A stretch of 50,919 bases of DNA from Melioribacter roseus (lineage in GTDB: Bacteria > Bacteroidota > Ignavibacteria > Ignavibacteriales > Melioribacteraceae), in assembly GCA_020722085.1 (NCBI GenBank), contig DYLN01000009.1:1-50919 (forward strand), in the 5' to 3' direction. Under the pieces are notes generated by a model. The model was not told the DNA's origin and ran no database searches. It was given only the letters and a program-made list of their open reading frames with translations. Positions 1 to 8,684 of the stretch are shown in pieces. How positions within the stretch are numbered: position 1 is the stretch's first letter; the number at the start of each line of letters is the position of its first letter. The position numbers and the translations under genes are program-made.

Positions 1-317
1 TCTTTTTATTTATCTTAGCCGCTAATAACGCTAATATTCACGAATAATTTTGTTGTATAATTACTTTTTGGTCACCCTCGATATTTGAAATGAATTATTT
101 TCTACAATAATATGACCTCTACGAGGTCGGCAGAAAAAACTTCGTAGAAGTTTTATTATTGTAGTATAAGTTTAACACCACAAACCAAACATCCTTGAAT
201 GAATTATAACAATTCTAAATTGTGCTGCTCCTAAATAATTACAAGAGTTATGATCTTTAGCATTATTATTTCTTCTATGTGGCTAAAGCCAATTATGTTG
301 TCCTTCTTTCTTTATCA

Positions 318-415
318 GAGGCTGACTAAAAAGTAAAAATCAATAAAATAATTTGAGAAAATTCGCGCAATTCGCGGTTATTGTTCTATTAAAAAGTTAC
401 TTTTTGGTCAGCCTC
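318..415. repeat. Inverted pair of a 19-base element, third copy at 61-79
   Basis: GAGGCTGACTAAAAAGTAA at 318-336 is the reverse complement of 397-415 with one mismatch. A further copy in the 397-415 orientation, with one change (ACC for AGC near its end), lies at 61-79. The pair is nested inside a longer inverted repeat (281-293 with 503-515, perfect over 13 bases), so 281-515 could fold as nested stems or be the remnant of a small non-autonomous element. Confidence 0.65.
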
Positions 416-592
416 ACAATATTTTCTTTTCTAAAATCAACGAGTCAACTGCAATGTTTTTCTTATAAAATCAATCGTCGATAAAGAATCTAAAAAGATG
501 AAATTGGCTTTAGCCTTATTTTAGGATTTATTTATGTGACTAAAGTCCATTTTTTTATTTTCTTACTTATGAAGCTGACCATCCCTTCTTTT

Positions 593-662
593 CCCGACAA
601 AAAGCCCCGATAGAAAGCCCCGATTAAAGACATCGGGACAGGCCCCGACAAAAAACATCGGG
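593..662. repeat. Cluster of CCCGA/TCGGG hairpin units
   Basis: Four (C)CCCGA units occur within about 60 bases. Two of them pair with downstream partners: CCCGAT 619-624 with ATCGGG 632-637, and CCCGA 644-648 with TCGGG 658-662. This resembles the short GC-rich palindromes scattered between genes in many Bacteroidota genomes. There is no U-run after the stems, so a classical terminator is not supported. Confidence 0.6.
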
Positions 663-895
663 ATAAATTTGTTTGTGCTGTTTTCATTCAGCTTGATTTA
701 TTCATTAAAATCTTATCGATAGACAGGCAAATAAAACCAAATAAAGATGATGCATTTGAACAAATGACCAAATTAAAATTACTACTCGAAGTTCGATGAA
801 TATATTAAAATAAACTACCGTCAAACATGCTATAAATTACCTGGTAAATATTAAATATCCACAAACGACTCTTCATCACTCCCACATATTTGCAT

Positions 896-2149
896 TCAAG
901 TCTGTTTCTTAAGTTCCCTTATTTTTAATAACAATCCGATCGCAATAATTAAAAAAATAGCTGTCGCTGCAGCAAAACCGTTTCTCCGTGTATAATACTC
1001 ATCAATCTGAGCATCCGCAAGTTTAATTGCCTTGTTTGTAATGTTAAATCCATCTTTTATCTTTGCACCGACCTGCGTTGTATCAAAAGTATGAACTAGT
1101 GTTCTTGACTGAATCAAATCTTGATTCGCATCCTGAAGCAGAAAACCAATTTCGACATCGTTCATCCCTTTATCACGAACCTCAAGTAATTTTTTCTCTG
1201 CCAAATTATATTCCGAATTAAATTTGAATAAGTAAGAGCTGATAACTTGTGCAGTTAAGTATCCAGCATCACCTTCGCTGTGACAATCAATGCACACTGA
1301 ATTTTCACCGATACCAATCATACCATCATTAGTTTTTTTAACTCCGTGATTTCCATGGCATTGCTCGCATCCGTGATAATCAAGTTCTTCAAACGGTTTT
1401 GCCATCGGCGATGCGCTAAAATAATTCATATTGTTAACGTGGCATGTCCCGCAAACATGAGATATTGAATTAACACCTGGCGGCATTGCTCCGTGATTGC
1501 CATGGCAATCGTTGCATGCCGGTGCACCAGTATCTTTCTTCTCCAACAATTCTATACCGTGTACACTTTTAGAGTACTCTTCCATTTGATTGCTCGGAAG
1601 TTTGTATTTATCCATTAACTCCTTGTTTCCATGACACTTATTACAAGTTTTGGGAACATTCAAAGCATAAACCGTTGATCTCGGGTCGCCTGCCGGAAGA
1701 ATACTGTGTGCAGTATGACAGCTTGTACATTCCGCTACATTTTTATCACCTGCTATTAACCTTTTACCATGCATACTGGTATAATATTGCTCGACTTGGT
1801 CTGTAGCAATTCTCGGCTGATATGTTCTCATGACATTAATACTTGAATGACATTTCCCACAGAATTTCGGAATATCTTTTTTATCAGGAACGCCAATAAA
1901 TCCTTTCGCGGGACTCATTGCAACGTCTTGGTCGGAACTTGTCTTATCGCCGCCGTGGCAGCCCGAGCAAGAAAGGTCAGCATGCCGGTGAACATCATAA
2001 TCGGAATAATCTGCAGGCAACATATCATTTTCAGAATGGCATGCAACACATTGATCGGTTTTATCCAATTTCTTTTCATTCTGTGCAAAATTATTTATTG
2101 CAAATGCTGGTAAAATAATCAGCGTTAAATAAATCAATCTTTTTTTCAT
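896..2149 (-). CDS. Nonahaem cytochrome c, membrane-anchored
   Basis: This 417-residue protein has nine CXXCH haem c sites, in order CVACH, CSGCH, CGKCH, CTSCH, CNKCH, CNDCH, CGTCH, CEQCH and CIDCH. An N-terminal signal peptide (MKKRLIYLTLIILPAFA) sends it across the membrane and a C-terminal hydrophobic segment (AAATAIFLIIAIGLLL) anchors it. The start at 2149 is preferred because an upstream in-frame start would run about 85 bases into the cytochrome b gene and place unrelated cysteine-rich sequence before the signal peptide. It is the last gene of a Rieske-cytochrome b-cytochrome c operon, with 11 bases after cytochrome b. By position it probably takes electrons from the Rieske centre, where cytochrome c1 or f would do so in classical complexes. 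That role is inferred; multihaem counting is direct. Confidence 0.93.
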   Translation of the reverse strand: MKKRLIYLTLIILPAFAINNFAQNEKKLDKTDQCVACHSENDMLPADYSDYDVHRHADLSCSGCHGGDKTSSDQDVAMSPAKGFIGVPDKKDIPKFCGKCHSSINVMRTYQPRIATDQVEQYYTSMHGKRLIAGDKNVAECTSCHTAHSILPAGDPRSTVYALNVPKTCNKCHGNKELMDKYKLPSNQMEEYSKSVHGIELLEKKDTGAPACNDCHGNHGAMPPGVNSISHVCGTCHVNNMNYFSASPMAKPFEELDYHGCEQCHGNHGVKKTNDGMIGIGENSVCIDCHSEGDAGYLTAQVISSYLFKFNSEYNLAEKKLLEVRDKGMNDVEIGFLLQDANQDLIQSRTLVHTFDTTQVGAKIKDGFNITNKAIKLADAQIDEYYTRRNGFAAATAIFLIIAIGLLLKIRELKKQT

Positions 2150-2160
2150 TTTAAGATTTC

Positions 2161-3240
2161 CTATAATAAGTAGCCCAATATTGTCATTAAAACAATAAAT
2201 ACAACAACCACAATTCCGATAAAAGTGATTGGTTGAATTTTCCAATTAGGTCTTTCTTTTATTTTAATAAACGGAATTAGCATCCATACCAGGCCAGCAA
2301 TTCCAAAAACTAATACTCCAAACAATTCACCGTCAATAAAGACTATATGAGCCGGCAGAAATTTCAGTGTTTGAAACATAAACATAAAATACCATTCCGG
2401 TCTTATTCCTTCAGGCGCAGCTGAAAACGGATCGGCTTTATTTCCAAGTTCCCAGGGAAAATAAAGAGCAAGAAAAATTAAGATGTCGAATACAATCAGC
2501 CACAACAGTGCATCTCTTAATGCAAAATCCGGGAAAAAAGAAATGTATTTTTTCTTTTCTTCGGGTAAATTATTAAAATGTTCAGGCTCGTGCATTCCCT
2601 GTCTTTGAATAAACAGAAGATGAAGAACCAAAAAGAAAGTGAATATAGCAGGCAAGATAGCTACATGAATTCCAAAAAACCTTGAAAGAGTTGCACCCGT
2701 TACATCCTCGCCGCCGCGTAAAATCACTTTTAATTTCTCTCCGACTACCGGCAGAATCCCAACAATATCTGTCCCAACTTTTGTAGCAAAGAAAGCCAGT
2801 TCGTTCCAGGGGAGTAAATATCCGCTAAATCCGAATGCAAGAGAAAAAACTAAAATAATAAATCCAGTCACCCATGTAAGTTCACGCGGTTTTTTATAAG
2901 ATTTAGAAAAAAACACACTGAACATATGAAGAAAAGCAAAAAAGACTAAAAGATTTGCCGACCAGCTATGAACATTTCTTATGAGCCATCCGAACTTTAC
3001 CTCGGTAACGATAAACCTAACACTTTCGTAGGCGCTGTCCTCGCCTGGTCTGTAATAAAGAAGAAGTAAAATTCCAGTAACAAGCTGAATGAAAAAAAGA
3101 AAAAGTGTTACTCCTCCTAGATAATACCAAAAGGAGTATTTATGCGCAGGTACCTTCTTATGCTGAAGCAGATTGCGGACAGGAGTCAAATCAAAACGTT
3201 CGTCAAGCCACGAAACTAAATTCGTTGTAAATTTTTTCAT
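2161..3240 (-). CDS. Cytochrome b of a Rieske/cytochrome b complex (b6-type spacing)
   Basis: This is a 359-residue, roughly seven-helix cytochrome b with the b6 part and the subunit IV part in one chain. The four haem-ligand histidines are H91/H105 and H192/H207; the 14 and 15 residue distances match cytochrome b6 rather than mitochondrial-type b (14/14). The Qo-site PEWY motif is at 281-284. In b6 a cysteine just before LGG binds an extra haem c; here that position is Tyr40 (FWYYLGG), so the extra haem is probably absent. It should oxidise a quinol, most likely menaquinol, on the periplasmic side. Six bases separate it from the Rieske gene upstream and 11 from the cytochrome c gene downstream. 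Confidence 0.94.
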   Translation of the reverse strand: MKKFTTNLVSWLDERFDLTPVRNLLQHKKVPAHKYSFWYYLGGVTLFLFFIQLVTGILLLLYYRPGEDSAYESVRFIVTEVKFGWLIRNVHSWSANLLVFFAFLHMFSVFFSKSYKKPRELTWVTGFIILVFSLAFGFSGYLLPWNELAFFATKVGTDIVGILPVVGEKLKVILRGGEDVTGATLSRFFGIHVAILPAIFTFFLVLHLLFIQRQGMHEPEHFNNLPEEKKKYISFFPDFALRDALLWLIVFDILIFLALYFPWELGNKADPFSAAPEGIRPEWYFMFMFQTLKFLPAHIVFIDGELFGVLVFGIAGLVWMLIPFIKIKERPNWKIQPITFIGIVVVVFIVLMTILGYLL

Positions 3241-3246
3241 TAGAAA

Positions 3247-3678
3247 TCAACCTATAGTTGTAATTATTATTTCGTCTTTGACTACTTTTACATTATATTG
3301 AGTAAGCGGTCTTGGGGGCGGTCCCGATACATTTCGTCCATTGAGGTCATAAATACCGTTGTGACAGGCACACCAGATTTGATGTGTATCGCTCTTATAT
3401 TGAACAATACATTCGAGATGTGTACAAACAGCCGAAAGTGCTTTAAACTGTCCATCTTCTGTTTTCACAAGTATTACCGGCTTTCTACCGAACTTCACTA
3501 TTTTATAACTATTATTCGGAAATTCTGAAGCCATACCCGCTTTAACCAAATTTACTTTAGGTTCCGTAGTTTTAGGAGGCAGCATATAAGTAAAAACCGG
3601 ATAAAGTATTGCAGCTAACCCGGCTATTCCGCTGAGACTCAGCAAGCTGTTCAAAAATTTTCTTCTGCTTTGTAACAT
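3247..3678 (-). CDS. Rieske [2Fe-2S] protein
   Basis: This 143-residue protein has a twin-arginine signal/anchor (SRRKFL, then a hydrophobic helix to about residue 32) and a Rieske fold. Box I is CTHLEC (C85, H87 ligands; C90 disulfide) and box II is CACHNG (C103, H106 ligands; C105 disulfide), followed by a PPPRPL loop. The serine usually found after CPCHG is replaced by Gly108, while Tyr110 remains. Loss of that hydrogen bond is known to lower Rieske potential, which would suit a menaquinol system; that step is inference. First gene of the three-gene respiratory cluster; the DUF2339-like gene ends 58 bases upstream on the same strand. Confidence 0.94.
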   Translation of the reverse strand: MLQSRRKFLNSLLSLSGIAGLAAILYPVFTYMLPPKTTEPKVNLVKAGMASEFPNNSYKIVKFGRKPVILVKTEDGQFKALSAVCTHLECIVQYKSDTHQIWCACHNGIYDLNGRNVSGPPPRPLTQYNVKVVKDEIIITTIG

Positions 3679-3736
3679 TTTTCAGCTAGATTTTATTTTA
3701 GAAATAAGTGATTAATTCGCTTATGTAATCAATAAA

Positions 3737-5434
3737 TTAATTTGAAACGGCGGTATTCTTATCCTTCTGATTTTGCTTTTCAGAATCTGACAAGGTTTTA
3801 AATCTTGTATACAAAATTGAAGTAACAATCAAAACAATTCCCAGCACCATAAACGAAACAATCCTGTAGCTTGGGTCAAGCATTGTAATTCCAGTTATCA
3901 AAACGTAGACGATTGTGATAACCAGAGTAAAAAGAGCCATCAATCTATATTTTTTATTATTTAGCAATTTACTCATAAGGTAATAAAATAAAGCAACACC
4001 AATCCACGAAAGGCTCACATACTCCTCGGGCATTAAATGGTAAAGCGCATAAGGAAACATGAAGAATGCTGTCGTTAAATATGCAATTCTCATTATTTCT
4101 GTTTTCAGTTCCAGACGGTCCTTCTGCCAATTCAGAATTCTTGCGCTTAAAAGTGCTACAAAACCAAAGCTCAGACTTACCCAGCCAATCCTTCCGGCAA
4201 GAATTAAGTACGCAATAAACAACAGCAAGTAAATAATAAAATTTGCTACAATAATAAATTTGGAACGAAACCAGATCGCTGTAGATACTACCAATAAACT
4301 CTGCCAGCAAAGCCATATAAAAAAGTTTGGAAGTGTAAACTCTGCAATTATTGCAACACTCAAAGCAAAATATGCAAGCAACGAATAGATAAAAGTTGAG
4401 TATTTGCTTTTTACTTTTACCCAAAAAACAATTGCAATCAATAAGAATATAATTGAAGCAAATAGATGAGACACAGGCAGTACATCTTTGAACTTAGAGA
4501 TTGTAAGAAGCAAAAATAATCCATAAGAACCGCAGCAGTTTATTAATGTGTTAACCACCGTTGAGGTGTCTTCAGATTGTGACTTAGCACGTAACAAGTT
4601 TCCCGCAGAAAAAACCATTGCAAATACAAGAAGAGACAGAACGCTCAGATAAGGCAATGAGGCAGATTGATGTTCTATGCTGGATATTGGATTTTTGATA
4701 TTCGATACCGGACTAATAATAAAGAATAAAAAGAAAGTCGCGTAAAGAAGTAAGACACTAAAAGTATAAAAACCTTCCCATCTAAATTTATTTTCAAAAA
4801 ATAAAGCTAAAACAGAAGCTGCAAACATTAGTGAAAGTGCAAAATAAACATTATTCCCTATCAGTGCAGTAATCATTAAAAGTGTAATTCCTAAACCACA
4901 GAGATAAGATGATTTTCTTTTATAAGCAGCAATAAGATTAAAAATATTCGCCAGCAATAGTAATGTGACTTCAACAGAAATATTTTTTATTACAGGTTCT
5001 ACACTAAAAAAATAGAGTCTAAGCGTCGTGAAATAAAATAAAAGAAGACTTCCCCCAAATAGGTACTGCGAAATAAATTTGTAATTACTACGCCAGTGAT
5101 GAGAGAGCAACAGAAGTAAGCCAACTAATCCAAATCCTATTAAACTTGGGATAAAAGGAGGAAGATTTTTATACGGAAAAGTCAAAAGGAAAATAATACC
5201 AAGAGCAAGAACAACTATTCCGCTTTTTGCAAACCAAAATTGTCCGATTTGTAATTCGAGTCTGTCGGTGTTTGCTGCGCTATGAAAATGGAGCGTATCC
5301 GGAATATTTAGTTTAGACTCGGAATCTGACGAGAGAAAACCAAGCTGCCTTTCCAGGCGGGAAACTCTTGATTCAAGGCTTTTTAAATAATCGATAATCA
5401 ATTCTAAATTTACCCCACTTGATGAAGTATCCAT
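3737..5434 (-). CDS. DUF2339-like polytopic membrane protein
   Basis: This 565-residue protein starts with a short charged coiled-coil (roughly 10-40, ESRVSRLERQLG) followed by more than a dozen hydrophobic helices and a short basic/polar tail. This layout (coiled coil plus many helices) fits the DUF2339 family of predicted membrane proteins, whose function is not established. The start has a good ribosome site (AAAGGGG about seven bases before the ATG at 5434). It reads toward the Rieske gene with a 58-base gap, so co-transcription is possible. The family call is by overall architecture and not by a diagnostic motif. Confidence 0.6.
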   Translation of the reverse strand: MDTSSSGVNLELIIDYLKSLESRVSRLERQLGFLSSDSESKLNIPDTLHFHSAANTDRLELQIGQFWFAKSGIVVLALGIIFLLTFPYKNLPPFIPSLIGFGLVGLLLLLSHHWRSNYKFISQYLFGGSLLLFYFTTLRLYFFSVEPVIKNISVEVTLLLLANIFNLIAAYKRKSSYLCGLGITLLMITALIGNNVYFALSLMFAASVLALFFENKFRWEGFYTFSVLLLYATFFLFFIISPVSNIKNPISSIEHQSASLPYLSVLSLLVFAMVFSAGNLLRAKSQSEDTSTVVNTLINCCGSYGLFLLLTISKFKDVLPVSHLFASIIFLLIAIVFWVKVKSKYSTFIYSLLAYFALSVAIIAEFTLPNFFIWLCWQSLLVVSTAIWFRSKFIIVANFIIYLLLFIAYLILAGRIGWVSLSFGFVALLSARILNWQKDRLELKTEIMRIAYLTTAFFMFPYALYHLMPEEYVSLSWIGVALFYYLMSKLLNNKKYRLMALFTLVITIVYVLITGITMLDPSYRIVSFMVLGIVLIVTSILYTRFKTLSDSEKQNQKDKNTAVSN

Positions 5435-5777
5435 GTTTAACCCCTTTGGATGTTAACAATGATAATACTTCTTACTCTTTTATCTATCTAAAAAGAATTA
5501 CAATCTATTTAGAAATTCAGATTAATCAATACCTTACAGAAGATTCAAATGGGATAAAAAGCCATGAATTCCTATTTGAAAATAACTTTATATAGTTTTT
5601 GAAGCAACAAAAAAAATTAAATAAACTGAAGTTATAAAAGGATATGATAACTGATTAACAAAAATGAGACTTCTGAAAAATCAGCTTTGTATCCAGAATA
5701 TCTAGAATATCAGTTCAATTAATTTTTCAGAGGTCTCTAAAATATTACTCTTTGTCAGTTCCTCTCTAATAAGTATG
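5435..5777. other. Intergenic stretch with one inverted repeat
   Basis: No coding frame is supported. Apart from the inverted repeat at 5666-5737, listed separately, the stretch is AT-rich and includes a short direct repeat (AGAATATC/TAGAATATC near 5696-5712). It should also hold the promoter of the DUF2339-like gene. Confidence 0.6.
5666..5737 (-). terminator. Long-stem inverted repeat downstream of the peroxiredoxin gene
   Basis: GAGACTTCTGAAAAAT (5666-5681) pairs with ATTTTTCAGAGGTCTC (5722-5737) with one G-U position, across a 40-base loop. It sits about 40 bases after the peroxiredoxin stop, and on the minus strand it is followed by CATTTTTG. The long loop is unusual for an intrinsic terminator, so it may instead be an mRNA 3'-end stabiliser. 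Confidence 0.4.
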
Positions 5778-6431
5778 CTAATTAAGTTTCTTATACGTAA
5801 ACCACCAATCGTAACCTTCTTTGGTTTTAAGTCTTTCCTCAGCAGCAGCAATATCTTTAGGCGGTGGAATAATTACTTTGTCTCCTATTAATTCATTGTT
5901 GGGCCAGTTTTCAGGCATTGCAACTTTGTACTGATCGGAAATCTGCAATGCTTTCAAAGCCCTTAAAACCTCATCAACCTGTCTCCCAACTTCCTGCGGG
6001 TAGTAAATCATCAAGCGAATGATTCCTTGCGGATCTACAATGAAAACTGCACGCACGGTGTTTGTACCTTTGCCGGGATGAACCATTCCAAGTCTCGCAC
6101 CTACTTTTCCCATATCGTCTGCAATAACTGGGAAAGGAATTTTAACACTGATTTTTTCATTTATCCATTCCATCCATTTGATATGAGAAAATACCTGGTC
6201 GATTGACAAACCAATTAACCCAGCATTTAATTTCTTAAACTCATCAAATCTTTTTGCAAACGCAACAAATTCAGTTGTGCAAACCGGAGTAAAATCCGCC
6301 GGGTGGCTGAATAATACAAACCACTTACCTTTTAAGTCTTCTGGCAGTTTCATCATGCCGTGAGTTGTTTGAACTTCCATTGAAGGAAACTTTTCGCCTA
6401 ATAACGGAATTCCATACTTTGCTTCATCCAT
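5778..6431 (-). CDS. 1-Cys peroxiredoxin (Prx6 family)
   Basis: This 217-residue protein reduces hydrogen peroxide and organic or peroxynitrite-type peroxides in the cytoplasm. The peroxidatic site is the PVCTTE motif, with Cys51 and Thr48 in the sequence [10 protein letters not shown]. No other cysteine is visible in the chain, so it is a 1-Cys enzyme that must be re-reduced by an external thiol donor. The long C-terminal arm (about residues 165-217) fits the Prx6 subfamily. The start has AGGAG eight bases upstream. It is a single-gene unit, divergent from the Trm112-like gene. Confidence 0.93.
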   Translation of the reverse strand: MDEAKYGIPLLGEKFPSMEVQTTHGMMKLPEDLKGKWFVLFSHPADFTPVCTTEFVAFAKRFDEFKKLNAGLIGLSIDQVFSHIKWMEWINEKISVKIPFPVIADDMGKVGARLGMVHPGKGTNTVRAVFIVDPQGIIRLMIYYPQEVGRQVDEVLRALKALQISDQYKVAMPENWPNNELIGDKVIIPPPKDIAAAEERLKTKEGYDWWFTYKKLN

Positions 6432-6487
6432 ATTTAATTCTCCTAATTATTTTTTTAGTTTTTTATGCATGAAAAAAATCAGCAGTT

Positions 6488-6518
6488 AAAAAATACTGAA
6501 TAGTTAACCGCAGTTCAA
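6488..6518 (-). promoter_or_regulatory. Candidate promoter of the peroxiredoxin gene
   Basis: On the minus strand TTGAAC (6518-6513) is followed by TATTTTTT (6495-6488) with 20 bases between TTG and TA. This fits the Bacteroidota -33 TTG / -7 TAnnTTTG pattern except for the last base, and also a sigma70-like 17-base spacing. Position relative to the start (57 bases) is sensible. Confidence 0.35.
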
Positions 6519-6599
6519 TTTTGGATTCGGTATTATATTGTAAATCTACTTTTGTTTAACTTAATTTGCAGTCAAACAAATAATAAATGGGTGATTAAA

Positions 6600-6815
6600 A
6601 TGATAAGTAAAGAACTGCTCGATATTTTATGCTGTCCCGAATCTAAAGCCGATTTGGTTTTGGATAATAATTATTTGGTTTCCACAGACAAAAACACAAG
6701 GAGACGTTACAGAATCGAAGATGATATTCCCATTATGCTTATAGAAGAGTCCGAGCAACTTGATATGAAAACATGGGAAGAAATTATGAAAAGACACGGC
6801 AGGTCAATCGTATAA
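6600..6815 (+). CDS. Trm112/YcaR-like small protein with degenerate zinc motif
   Basis: This 71-residue protein has the Trm112 family layout: LLDILCCPESK near the N-terminus and RYRIEDDIPIMLIEE further on. Trm112-type proteins bind zinc and activate partner methyltransferases in some organisms. Here the usual CPxC becomes CCPES and the second cysteine pair is absent, so zinc binding is doubtful. The start at 6600 places the family sequence at the N-terminus; an upstream ATG at 6552 would add an unrelated 16-residue tail. The next gene starts 17 bases downstream, suggesting an operon with the TPR protein and ClpX. Confidence 0.75.
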   Translation: MISKELLDILCCPESKADLVLDNNYLVSTDKNTRRRYRIEDDIPIMLIEESEQLDMKTWEEIMKRHGRSIV

Positions 6816-6832
6816 AGAAAATTAGATTATTA

Positions 6833-8683
6833 ATGAAAAAGTATCTTTTATTTATAATAATTTTTTCTGCTTCAATCCGGATTGATGCTCAAATAGAGCA
6901 AACGTTGACAAACAAGTATCAGCTTGCTCAAAGTTTTGAACAGGACGGACAATTGGAAAAAGCTGCATTGCTCTTTCTTGAACTGTATAATGCTCAGCCT
7001 GCAAATCCTATTTACATGGATGATTTGAACAGAGTTTATCTCAAACAAAAAAAATATGACAAATCAGTCCAACTGCTTCTCGACGGAATTAAGGCAAGAC
7101 CTTCAGATATTACTTTGTATGGACTCCTCGGTTCTACATATTTTATCATGGATCAAAAAGACAAAGCACACGAAGTCTGGGAGAACGGCATTAAATCGAG
7201 CGGAGGTTCCGTCACTTCTTACAGACTAATTGCAAACTATGCTTTGCAGAACAGAGACTTTGAAGCAGCTATTAAGTATTTAAAAACTGCCAAAGAAAAA
7301 TCACCCGACCCTTTAATTTTCTCGTACGACCTGGCAAACATTTACACTGCTCAAATGGATTTTGCTTCTGCAATAAAGGAATATTGCGAGCTTATTTCAC
7401 AGAAACCCGATCAGATTGGTGCAGTAAAATCAAGAATTCAGAGTTACATGAGCCGACCCGGTTCGATCGAGCAGTCAATCGATGCTGTAAATAATTTCTT
7501 AAAAGATAATTCTAAACCCGTTCTTTATGATTTGCTCACTTTTCTCTATCAGCAGTTAGGAAATTATGAAGCAGCTTTAAATTCTATTATAAAATACGAT
7601 AATATGATAAACGCACGAGGAGTACAAATATTTGGATTTGCCCAGGAAGCAATGAGAAACAAAGCATACAAGCAAGCGGCAAGCGGCTATAAACTGATTA
7701 TTGAGAAATATGATAATTCACCTTTACTGCCGCTTGCCAGATTAGGTTATACAAAAACTTTGGAGGCGTCAACCGACCTGAAATATTCCGACTCCCTAAA
7801 TAACTGGAAACCATATAAACAATTAAAAGCTGTCGGAAAAGAAGATTACTTAAAAGTGATAAATGCCTACAAAGATTTGTTTACTCAAAATAAAGGTAAC
7901 GCAATTCAGGATGAAGTTGTTTACCATATGGCTTTAATTTACAAAGATAAATTATTGGATAACCAAAAAGCTGACAGCTTATTCAAGGAAGTTATTAAAA
8001 TCTCGCCGCTCTCAGAATATGCAGTAAACTCAAGAATAGAACTCGGAAAGATCCTAATTCTGGAAGGAAATTTGGGAGCTGCCCGTGAATTTTTCAACCA
8101 GGTTGCAGAAAATCCTAGAACAAGTCCAGATACTAAAAACGAAGCATCCTACTATGTCGGAAAAATTCTGTTTTGGTCTGGGAAATTCAAAGAAGCACTT
8201 TCAAAAATAAATGAGGTACAATCAAATTTATCGTCATCATATTCAAACGATGCAATTAGTCTGTCGCTTTTAATCGGTACTTCCCGTAATGATTCAACCT
8301 CATTAATTAATTTTGCAGAAGCTGATTTGCTCGCCGAACAAAATAATATCGAAGAAGCAATAAAAAAAATTAAGGATCTACCGGAAAAGACAAGCTCTCC
8401 GGTTCTAAAAGACTTAGCGGCTTTCAGATATGCCGAATTACTAATTGCGAAGAATGAATATCCAACGGCAATAAAAATACTTGAGGTGATTGCCGTACAA
8501 AATCCGCCGAAAGTATATTCGGATAGATCAATGTTTTTATTAGGTGAAATCTACCAATTTGCTGTAAATGACCAAGTTAAGGCGCTGGAAAATTATCAAA
8601 AATTACTTGAAAATTTCCCAAACTCGTTATATTTTGATTACGTACGTGAAAGAATAAATTCTATTAAAACACAAGGCGGTTAA
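6833..8683 (+). CDS. Secreted TPR-repeat protein
   Basis: This 616-residue protein has a cleavable signal peptide ([20 protein letters not shown]) and then TPR-like helical repeats almost to the end, for example around 26-160, 210-260 and 460-610. It is probably a periplasmic or outer-membrane-associated scaffold. Start 6833 is chosen because an earlier in-frame ATG overlaps the preceding gene and would bury the signal peptide behind 20 charged residues. The stop codon is one base before the clpX start, so the two are translationally coupled. The substrate or partner is unknown. Confidence 0.85.
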   Translation: MKKYLLFIIIFSASIRIDAQIEQTLTNKYQLAQSFEQDGQLEKAALLFLELYNAQPANPIYMDDLNRVYLKQKKYDKSVQLLLDGIKARPSDITLYGLLGSTYFIMDQKDKAHEVWENGIKSSGGSVTSYRLIANYALQNRDFEAAIKYLKTAKEKSPDPLIFSYDLANIYTAQMDFASAIKEYCELISQKPDQIGAVKSRIQSYMSRPGSIEQSIDAVNNFLKDNSKPVLYDLLTFLYQQLGNYEAALNSIIKYDNMINARGVQIFGFAQEAMRNKAYKQAASGYKLIIEKYDNSPLLPLARLGYTKTLEASTDLKYSDSLNNWKPYKQLKAVGKEDYLKVINAYKDLFTQNKGNAIQDEVVYHMALIYKDKLLDNQKADSLFKEVIKISPLSEYAVNSRIELGKILILEGNLGAAREFFNQVAENPRTSPDTKNEASYYVGKILFWSGKFKEALSKINEVQSNLSSSYSNDAISLSLLIGTSRNDSTSLINFAEADLLAEQNNIEEAIKKIKDLPEKTSSPVLKDLAAFRYAELLIAKNEYPTAIKILEVIAVQNPPKVYSDRSMFLLGEIYQFAVNDQVKALENYQKLLENFPNSLYFDYVRERINSIKTQGG

Positions 8684-8684
8684 A

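Larger units (their letters stand above)
1..895. other. Non-coding, repeat-rich intergenic stretch
   Basis: No convincing coding frame is present. The stretch holds three copies of a 19-base element (61-79, 318-336, 397-415), a 13-base perfect inverted pair (281-293 with 503-515), a further GACTAAAGTC hairpin near 538-547, and a cluster of CCCGA/TCGGG hairpins at 593-662. It lies downstream of the minus-strand respiratory operon that ends at 896. Whether a gene lies further left cannot be seen. Confidence 0.7.

Noticed and set aside
593-662. Possible CRISPR-like array from the repeated CCCGA units
   Set aside because: The units are only 5-7 bases, irregularly spaced and self-complementary, with no spacers of constant length and no cas genes.
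1847-2118. Plus-strand frames opposite the cytochrome c gene
   Set aside because: They are antisense shadows of CXXCH-rich coding sequence, without ribosome sites or recognisable family.
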